Below are positions 53,943 to 59,332 of a DNA stretch of 59,332 nt, piece after piece; the stretch's first letter is position 1, and every line of letters starts with the position of its first letter. The stretch lies in contig NZ_MPSZ01000010.1 in assembly GCF_001939065.1 (NCBI RefSeq), forward strand, positions 1-59,332, in the 5' to 3' direction. A program made the translations under genes and the position numbers. This DNA comes from Exiguobacterium indicum HHS 31 (GTDB lineage: Bacteria > Bacillota > Bacilli > Exiguobacteriales > Exiguobacteriaceae). The notes below the pieces were generated by a model. The model was not told where the DNA came from, did no database searches, and saw nothing but the letters and a program-made list of their open reading frames with translations.

Positions 53943-54521
53943 ATGTCACTTGCCCGTGTATTACCTTATACGAAACAATTACTCGAGTCCGTTATCGAGC
54001 CCGGAGACTGCGTCGTCGATATGACTGCCGGAAATGGACATGATACACAGTTTTTAGCAGAACGTGTCGGTCCAGAAGGAAGGGTTCTTGCGTTCGACGT
54101 CCAGGCACAAGCCATTGAGGAGTCGACGCGACGTCTCGACGAAGCCGGAATGTTAGCACGCGTCGACCTTTACCATGAAAGCCACATCCATGTCGGTGCC
54201 CGTCTTTCGGACGAACAACGTCCTGTCCGCGCTGGTGTCTTCAATCTCGGATACCTGCCTGGAAGCGACAAATCAATCACGACGACCGGAGAAGAGACGC
54301 TTGAAGCACTCGATGCCCTCCTCCCGGTCCTCGCTCCCGGCGGTCTTGTCGTCCTCGTCGTCTATCACGGTCACTTGGAAGGAAAACGAGAACGTGACGC
54401 TGTCCTCGATTACGTCACAGCCCTTGATCAGCAAGATTATGCCGTTCTCCAGTATCGCTTCTTGAACCAACAAAATCATCCCCCGTTCATCATCGCGATC
54501 GAGAAAAAAGTACGCGGATGA
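53943..54521 (+). CDS. mnmM: tRNA-modifying SAM methyltransferase MnmM (YtqB)
   Basis: 192-residue class I methyltransferase. SAM-binding motif VVDMTAGNGHDTQFLAE, acidic AFDVQAQ, and the family motif VFNLGYLPGSDKSITT. B. subtilis YtqB (MnmM) makes mnm5(s2)U34 from nm5(s2)U34 in tRNA wobble positions; same family here. GGAG lies 8 nt before the ATG at 53943; an ATG 5 nt earlier is out of frame. Closed by a strong terminator. Confidence 0.9.
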   Translation: MSLARVLPYTKQLLESVIEPGDCVVDMTAGNGHDTQFLAERVGPEGRVLAFDVQAQAIEESTRRLDEAGMLARVDLYHESHIHVGARLSDEQRPVRAGVFNLGYLPGSDKSITTTGEETLEALDALLPVLAPGGLVVLVVYHGHLEGKRERDAVLDYVTALDQQDYAVLQYRFLNQQNHPPFIIAIEKKVRG

Positions 54522-54530
54522 TGGGCACAA

Positions 54531-54565
54531 AAAAGTGATGCCCCTTTTTTAGAGGCATCACTTTT
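54531..54565. terminator. Bidirectional terminator between mnmM and the hydrolase gene
   Basis: AAAAGTGATGCC and GGCATCACTTTT form a perfect 12-bp stem with an 11-nt loop. Confidence 0.92.
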
Positions 54566-54571
54566 GTTATT

Positions 54572-55276
54572 TCATTCTTCAACAAGCTTAAAGAACAACA
54601 TTAATTTTTCTGCAAACCGTGTGTTCAACCGTTCGAAACTAAAATGCGGAAAACCGTGTAGACGTTGTAAGTAAATCTGATCGCCACCCATTTTCCGGCA
54701 TACTTCAAGTGTCAGCTTGACGTCTGCGAACTGATCGTCCGGTGCATAAAAACAAGCCAAGTTCACACGCGGCAGTTTTTTTCGTTCTTCGTCATGTACG
54801 ACGATCTCTTCTTCGATTTCCCGGTACTGTGCATAGGTCAGTTCACCGATGCGAACGGTATCTTCCGTACTTTGACCAAACGGCAACGTACCGAGTGGCG
54901 CATCGGGCCGGAAACGATCGAACGCACTTGCGAAGACTTGTTTGACGCCTCCGAGTTGTTTCGAAGGGTGCCAATCAAACAACGGTGAAATGAATGCAAG
55001 GCTTGCTACCGGTAATTCATATTCTTGCAACAGACGATTGACGACGAGTGCGCCCATGCTACAGGCGACGATATGAATCGGTAGCTTGCGTTTCCCGGCT
55101 TCACGTAATGCTTCTTTTAACAGTTGACCATGTTCTTCAAACGAGATACGACGTGGGGCGTCGACGAGCAATATTTCATACTCTCGTTCGAGTACCCGAA
55201 TCAAAGCTTCACTCGGACGGGCACGCAGTTGTAACGGATAGACTAATACGATGATTCCTGTTGGTTGTTCAACCAC
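54572..55276 (-). CDS. Alpha/beta hydrolase
   Basis: 234 aa, alpha/beta-hydrolase fold. The nucleophile elbow is IVACSMGALVVNRLL (C-S-M-G, a GxSxG variant where the first Gly is Cys). A later Asp is plausible in FYAPDDQFADV, and the His in LHGFPHFSF completes a likely triad. No lid or signal peptide; substrate unknown. Start GTG at 55276 with GAGGTGA upstream. Confidence 0.8.
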   Translation of the reverse strand: MVEQPTGIIVLVYPLQLRARPSEALIRVLEREYEILLVDAPRRISFEEHGQLLKEALREAGKRKLPIHIVACSMGALVVNRLLQEYELPVASLAFISPLFDWHPSKQLGGVKQVFASAFDRFRPDAPLGTLPFGQSTEDTVRIGELTYAQYREIEEEIVVHDEERKKLPRVNLACFYAPDDQFADVKLTLEVCRKMGGDQIYLQRLHGFPHFSFERLNTRFAEKLMLFFKLVEE

Positions 55277-55354
55277 AAACTCACCTCTTCACTTCATACT
55301 TCCTATTTACGATACCTTATTTCAAACGCACACAAAACCGTCCCAAGACGGATT

Positions 55355-55843
55355 TCACGAGGCGACATGGCGAAGGCGAATGACAGATTCTACTTGCCCA
55401 AAGACTTCTTCCGTCATCTCACTGAGTTCTTCAAAACCGAATGAGGTCAAGAACTGACGCGCTTTATAGTTACGTGCCTCCACATATACTTCGAGTGGGA
55501 CGGCTCCTTGTCGTTCGAGTTCACGGATCAATCGTCGTCCGATTCCGTTTTGCTGATATTTCGGTAAGACGTACAGACGAATGATTTCCCACGTTCCCTC
55601 AACATCAACAGCATGAATGAAACCGACGATTTCCTCATCGATGATTCCGACATAAAAATACTCTCCCCGTGCTTCTTCTGCCGTCCGAATCGCACGAACA
55701 ACCTCCTCTTGCGGATACGCTTCCTGCACGAAATGCGCTTTCGAGCGCTCGGAATAGATTTCTGCGTACGTATCCAACCAGGATGTGACGGCAATGTCAT
55801 GAATACGTCCTGCATCGGCTGGAATAGCTTCGCGTATTTCCAT
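55355..55843 (-). CDS. GNAT-family N-acetyltransferase
   Basis: 162 aa. GNAT fold with RLYVLPKYQQNGIGRRLIRELERQG, the acetyl-CoA-binding Q/R-x-x-G-x-G/A loop, and VEARNYKARQFLTSFGFEE. N-terminal IREAIPADAGRIHDIAVTSW is typical of small-molecule acetyltransferases. Substrate unknown. AAAGGGGGG precedes the ATG. Confidence 0.88.
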   Translation of the reverse strand: MEIREAIPADAGRIHDIAVTSWLDTYAEIYSERSKAHFVQEAYPQEEVVRAIRTAEEARGEYFYVGIIDEEIVGFIHAVDVEGTWEIIRLYVLPKYQQNGIGRRLIRELERQGAVPLEVYVEARNYKARQFLTSFGFEELSEMTEEVFGQVESVIRLRHVAS

Positions 55844-55937
55844 AATCGGAACCCCCCTTTGTATTCATACGAATCGACTCATGTACTTTTACCCTCTTCT
55901 AGAAAAAACATTCGTTTCCTGCAAAGTTCCACGTAAA

Positions 55938-55978
55938 CAAAAAAGTCCGAAAACCCGCGTAGGGTTCTCGGACTTTTT
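55938..55978 (-). terminator. metK terminator
   Basis: AAAAAGTCCGA/AACCC and GGGTT/TCGGACTTTTT arms with a 5-nt loop. Confidence 0.92.
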
Positions 55979-55980
55979 GA

Positions 55981-57189
55981 TTATGCGAAACGTTTTGCCT
56001 GTTCTTCAAGAACTGCTGCTTTATCTGTTTGCTCCCATGGAAGCTCAACATCTGTACGACCGAAGTGACCGTATGCAGCTGTTTGACGATAGATCGGACG
56101 ACGGAGATCAAGCATGTTGATGATTCCAGCCGGACGAAGATCGAAGTTTTCAGCAACCAATTCGACGAGTTGTGCTTCAGGAAGTTTTCCTGTACCGAAT
56201 GTATCAACCGCGATTGATACCGGGTGCGCGACACCGATTGCGTACGCGAGTTGAACTTCTGCTTTGTCTGCAAGACCTGCAGCAACGAGGTTCTTCGCGA
56301 CGTAACGTGCTGCGTATGCAGCTGAACGGTCGACTTTTGTTGGATCTTTACCAGAAAATGCTCCACCGCCGTGGCGTGCGTATCCACCATACGTATCAAC
56401 GATGATCTTACGACCCGTCAATCCAGCATCTCCTTGTGGTCCGCCGATGACGAAACGACCAGTTGGATTGATGAAGAATTTCGTTGCTGCGTCGATGTAT
56501 TCAGCCGGGATGACCGGTGTGATGACGTGTTCTTTCAAGTCAGCTTGAATTTGCTCAAGCGTAACTTCTTCCGCGTGTTGTGTCGAGATGACGATCGTAT
56601 CGACACGAACCGGCTCGTTGTTCTCGTTGTATTCGACCGTGACTTGTGTTTTTCCGTCCGGACGAAGGTAGTCGAGTTGACCGTTTTTACGCACTTCTGC
56701 CAAACGGCGTGCGAGACGGTGTGAAAGCGAGATTGGAAGTGGCATGAGTTCTGGTGTTTCTTTCGTTGCGTAACCGAACATGAGACCTTGGTCTCCTGCA
56801 CCGATTGCATCGATTTCTGCATCAGACATGCTACCTTCACGTGCTTCAAGCGCTTGGTCTACACCAAGAGCGATGTCTGCTGATTGCTCATCGATTGATG
56901 TCAATACAGCACATGTGTCCGCGTCGAAACCGTATTTCGCGCGTGTATAACCGATCTCACGAATCGTTTCACGAACGACTTTTGGAATGTCGACGTAAGT
57001 GGATGTCGTGATCTCACCTGCAACGAGAACGAGACCTGTTGTAACAGAAGTTTCTGCCGCAACACGCGCGTTTGGATCCGCTGCGAGGATTGCATCAAGA
57101 ATTGAATCCGAAATTTGGTCACAGATTTTATCTGGATGACCTTCAGTGACTGACTCCGACGTGAATAGTCGGCGATTAAGGTTTGTCAT
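55981..57189 (-). CDS. metK: S-adenosylmethionine synthetase
   Basis: Makes SAM from methionine and ATP, 402 aa. Signature motifs: [14 protein letters not shown] (ATP and metal binding), [12 protein letters not shown], and [30 protein letters not shown] lies 7 nt before the ATG at 57189; the frame extends to 57279 into the riboswitch region and is not used. Controlled by the S-box riboswitch just upstream; divergent from pckA as in Bacillus. Confidence 0.98.
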   Translation of the reverse strand: MTNLNRRLFTSESVTEGHPDKICDQISDSILDAILAADPNARVAAETSVTTGLVLVAGEITTSTYVDIPKVVRETIREIGYTRAKYGFDADTCAVLTSIDEQSADIALGVDQALEAREGSMSDAEIDAIGAGDQGLMFGYATKETPELMPLPISLSHRLARRLAEVRKNGQLDYLRPDGKTQVTVEYNENNEPVRVDTIVISTQHAEEVTLEQIQADLKEHVITPVIPAEYIDAATKFFINPTGRFVIGGPQGDAGLTGRKIIVDTYGGYARHGGGAFSGKDPTKVDRSAAYAARYVAKNLVAAGLADKAEVQLAYAIGVAHPVSIAVDTFGTGKLPEAQLVELVAENFDLRPAGIINMLDLRRPIYRQTAAYGHFGRTDVELPWEQTDKAAVLEEQAKRFA

Positions 57190-57255
57190 GTATGACCCTC
57201 CCAAAAAAGAATTTGACGGTGTACTCATTTCCCCTAGTTGAGTGGGACGGTAAAA

Positions 57256-57444
57256 TGAAAAAAACCTTTCCAAGTCCAAAAAATGGTCAGGGAAAGGTTG
57301 TGCGTTCTTCCTTTACCCTCTTATCGTTCGAAGTGTTTACTTCGCTTCAGGAGAGCACCTTTTCCCTCATTAATATGTGAATTAATGTAGGACGGTTGCC
57401 GGGTTTCTTCGGGCCTTGTTCCCTCCACCTGCTCAGAATAAGAG
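57256..57444 (-). ncRNA. SAM-I (S-box) riboswitch of metK
   Basis: On the minus strand the aptamer starts with CUCUUAU (57444-57438) and ends with AUAAGAG (57324-57318), forming P1. Between them are the conserved GAGCAGGUGGAGGGA and GGCAACC-type segments (in AACCCGGCAACCGUCC). A terminator follows: AACCTTTCC and GGAAAGGTT arms (57263-57271 and 57291-57299) with a U-tract. High SAM would terminate transcription before metK. Confidence 0.96.
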
Positions 57445-57461
57445 TATCCGTTACGAATTAC

Positions 57462-57490
57462 ATGATATAAAGTTGTAACTACTCTGTCAA
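57462..57490 (-). promoter_or_regulatory. metK promoter
   Basis: Minus strand TTGACA (57490-57485) and TATCAT (57467-57462) with a 17-nt spacer, starting just before the S-box. Confidence 0.8.
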
Positions 57491-57547
57491 GCAAGGTTTC
57501 AAATTCTAGTCGAAACTTTTTGAAAGAGATGTTAAACTGTTAATGCT

Positions 57548-57561
57548 GAAAGCGTTTCCAG
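57548..57561. promoter_or_regulatory. cre site upstream of pckA
   Basis: TGAAAGCGTTTCCA matches 13 of 14 positions of the cre consensus TGWAANCGNTNWCA. It lies about 30 bp upstream of the pckA -35. Confidence 0.65.
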
Positions 57562-57590
57562 ATAAATAGAAATCAGCACTAGAAAATGAT

Positions 57591-57619
57591 TGCTCTCTCT
57601 TTAGTATGTCATATATAAT
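57591..57619 (+). promoter_or_regulatory. pckA promoter
   Basis: TTGCTC (57591-57596) and TATAAT (57614-57619) with a 17-nt spacer. Confidence 0.8.
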
Positions 57620-57633
57620 AAATGTGTCATACT
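57605..57633 (+). promoter_or_regulatory. Two CcpN-type operators at the pckA promoter
   Basis: TATGTCATATA (57605-57615) and TGTGTCATACT (57623-57633) both fit the CcpN consensus TRTGHYATAYW at every position, 18 bp apart, flanking the -10 and start site. CcpN represses pckA and gapB during glycolysis in B. subtilis. Confidence 0.75.
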
Positions 57634-57678
57634 AAATACAGTGAGCCAAAACCAACGTAGGGGAAAGGTGGGGTCAGG

Positions 57679-59247
57679 ATGCCGATGACGGTCCTGAATA
57701 TCGAAGAACTACTCAAGAAAGAGCATGTGTTCAAACAACTATCTGTTGCTGAACTTGTCGAACATGCGATTCGAAACGAAGAAGGTGTCCTTGCTGAGAA
57801 CGGCGCATTATCTGTAGAAACGGGGAAATTTACAGGTCGTTCACCAAAAGATAAGTTCATCGTCCGTGATTCTTCCTGCGAGTCTCACATTGATTGGGGT
57901 CATGTCAACCAACCAATGGATGGAGACAAATTTGAACAATTGTTGCAAAAGGTTCTTCGTTACATGAACGAAGCTGATCATCTCTACTACACAGAAGCTG
58001 CTGCTGGAGCAGATACGCACTTCACCCTTCCGGTCCGTGTGCTCACACAATATGCTTGGCATAACCTGTTTGCCAAACAACTCTTTTTACGCGAGTATCC
58101 TGAAGTGGCTGCCTTCGAACCGTTCACGGTCGTCTACGCGCCACATTTCAAAGCAGATCCTGCCGTTGACGGAACGAACTCCGAGACGTTCATCGCGATG
58201 TCGTTCGAACACCGAATCGTCTTGATCGGTGGAACGGAATACGCTGGAGAAATCAAAAAGTCGATCTTTTCCGTCATGAACTACCTCTTACCACAAGAAA
58301 ACGTCCTTTCGATGCACTGCTCGGCAAACGTCGGACACGAAGGCGACGTCGCCTTGTTCTTCGGTCTATCTGGTACTGGTAAGACCACCCTTTCAGCCGA
58401 TGATAGCCGTCAATTGATCGGTGACGATGAGCATGGTTGGTCGCACGATGGTGTCTTCAACATCGAAGGCGGATGTTACGCGAAGACGGTCAATCTATCG
58501 CGTGAAAAAGAACCGCAAATCTTTGACGCGATCCGTTTCGGAACCGTCCTTGAGAACGTCGTACTCGACGAAGCCCGTCATCCTGATTACGATGATACAT
58601 CGTTGACGGAAAATACGCGTGCTGCTTATCCGATTACGGCAATCGATAACATCGCTGTTCCGTCACGCGCTGGTCATCCGAAGACGATTGTCTTCTTGAC
58701 AGCTGATGCGTACGGCGTCTTGCCTCCGATCAGCAAATTGACGAAAGAACAAGCGATGTATCACTTCCTATCAGGATATACATCAAAACTCGCTGGAACA
58801 GAACGTGGGGTCACGGAACCAGAAGCGACCTTCTCGACGTGCTTCGGTTCACCATTCCTTCCACTGATGCCTGAAAAGTATGCGACGATGCTCGGCGAAT
58901 TGATTGATCGTCATGGTGTTACCGTTTATCTCGTCAACACGGGCTGGACAGGCGGTGCTTACGGAACAGGTAGCCGCATGAAGCTATCTTATACACGGAC
59001 GATGGTCAACGCTGCCGTTAACGGCACACTTGCAACGATTCCAACAGAAGAACACCCGATCTTTGGACTTCATATGCCGCTCGAAGTTCCTGGTGTTCCA
59101 AGTGAGTTACTCAACCCGGTACGCGTCTGGTCGAATCCGGACGAATACGACACACAAGCGCGTTCGCTTGCTGAGAAATTCCAGAACAATTTCCTTCGTT
59201 TCGAGAGTGCGACGGATGCGATCAAGTCAGCTGGTCCGCGCCTATAA
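57679..59247 (+). CDS. pckA: Phosphoenolpyruvate carboxykinase (ATP)
   Basis: Gluconeogenic enzyme converting oxaloacetate and ATP to PEP. 522 aa. Substrate loop [29 protein letters not shown], kinase-1a P-loop [13 protein letters not shown], metal site GDDEHGW and GGCYAKTV. Start at ATG 57679 (GGTGG ahead) with an alternative ATG at 57685. Upstream control: a cre site and two CcpN operators around a good promoter. Codon use is typical for the window. Confidence 0.98.
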   Translation: MPMTVLNIEELLKKEHVFKQLSVAELVEHAIRNEEGVLAENGALSVETGKFTGRSPKDKFIVRDSSCESHIDWGHVNQPMDGDKFEQLLQKVLRYMNEADHLYYTEAAAGADTHFTLPVRVLTQYAWHNLFAKQLFLREYPEVAAFEPFTVVYAPHFKADPAVDGTNSETFIAMSFEHRIVLIGGTEYAGEIKKSIFSVMNYLLPQENVLSMHCSANVGHEGDVALFFGLSGTGKTTLSADDSRQLIGDDEHGWSHDGVFNIEGGCYAKTVNLSREKEPQIFDAIRFGTVLENVVLDEARHPDYDDTSLTENTRAAYPITAIDNIAVPSRAGHPKTIVFLTADAYGVLPPISKLTKEQAMYHFLSGYTSKLAGTERGVTEPEATFSTCFGSPFLPLMPEKYATMLGELIDRHGVTVYLVNTGWTGGAYGTGSRMKLSYTRTMVNAAVNGTLATIPTEEHPIFGLHMPLEVPGVPSELLNPVRVWSNPDEYDTQARSLAEKFQNNFLRFESATDAIKSAGPRL

Positions 59248-59299
59248 AGTAGAGTTTTCTGACTTGCATCAAAAAGATAGACACCGAATTTACATCAAG

Positions 59300-59332
59300 T
59301 AACTAAAAAATCTGAGTCCGGTCTTCACGGAC
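59300..59332 (+). terminator. Possible pckA terminator, cut by the window end
   Basis: GTCCG and CGGAC arms start to form a hairpin after an A-rich run, but the sequence stops before any T-tract can be seen. Confidence 0.4.

Noticed and set aside
55899-56399. 166-codon minus-strand frame overlapping metK
   Set aside because: Out of frame with metK, whose motifs are complete; Ser/Thr/Arg-rich shadow that also runs through the metK terminator.
57190-57279. 30-residue N-terminal extension of MetK
   Set aside because: It would run into the S-box expression platform; the shorter start has the ribosome site and the family N-terminus.
1-59332. CRISPR arrays, prophage, IS elements, tRNA or rRNA genes
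   Set aside because: No regularly spaced repeats, no integrase or transposase motifs, and no tRNA- or rRNA-like sequences were recognised anywhere in the window.

Overview
This window looks like core chromosome of a low-to-mid GC member of the Bacillales. The overall style and the divergence of the proteins suggest Exiguobacterium or a close relative; this is my recognition, not a database result. Gene order largely follows the Bacillus subtilis yt* region: ezrA-ytsP-rpsD-tyrS-acsA/acuABC, ccpA-aroA-ytxHG, murC-(sftA)-ytpR-ytpQ-ytpP, ytoP, trmB, ytmP-amyX-ytlQ-thpR, pepV, ytzE, an rsuA-type gene, ytgP, ytfP, leuS, yttB, ytqB, and metK/pckA. I see no rRNA, tRNA, CRISPR array, prophage, transposase or IS.

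Layout. 1-4.2 kb: a TipA-like MerR regulator, a YtcJ-type amidohydrolase and ezrA. 4.3-8 kb: free-Met-sulfoxide reductase, rpsD behind an S4-type leader, bioY behind a BirA-type palindrome, and tyrS behind a T-box. 8-11.4 kb: a class A PBP with a TolA-like charged tail and an AT-rich secreted orphan. 11.4-19 kb: acsA divergent from acuABC, a His-rich YtkA-like lipoprotein, ccpA and aroA(G). 19-26.8 kb: ytxH/ytxG, an M29 aminopeptidase, Dps, a YebE-like protein, murC, a motor-less SftA N-terminus, ytpR, ytpQ and ytpP. 26.8-31.9 kb: small membrane proteins, a PTS-EIIC-like permease, an M42 peptidase, trmB and a 33-codon membrane micro-gene resembling CydS. 32-41.6 kb: alsS-alsD, ytmP, pullulanase, ytlQ, thpR, an MFS transporter and pepV. 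41.9-59.3 kb: a DeoR-type regulator, an NAD(P)-binding protein, a pseudouridine synthase, ytgP, ytfP, leuS behind a T-box, a HAD phosphatase, a GNAT/FemAB-like protein, yttB, mnmM, a hydrolase, a GNAT protein, metK behind an S-box riboswitch, and pckA.

How the genes connect. Several genes belong to carbon overflow and the return to gluconeogenesis: ccpA, acetate re-use (acsA with its AcuA/AcuC acetylation switch), acetoin formation (alsSD) and PEP carboxykinase (pckA). Operator-like sites fit this: cre-like boxes near acuA, ccpA and pckA, and two perfect matches to the CcpN consensus around the pckA -10. Translation genes are controlled by RNA leaders (S4 leader, Tyr and Leu T-boxes), and metK by a SAM-I riboswitch.

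Most of the window is ordinary core genome. The points most worth a second look are the SftA N-terminal remnant without its motor, the CydS-like micro-gene with its own promoter and terminator, the internal Shine-Dalgarno and start in the TipA-like gene, the double CcpN plus cre architecture at pckA, the direct repeat around the alsS promoter, and the AT-rich secreted orphan. I did not find a convincing new multi-gene system.
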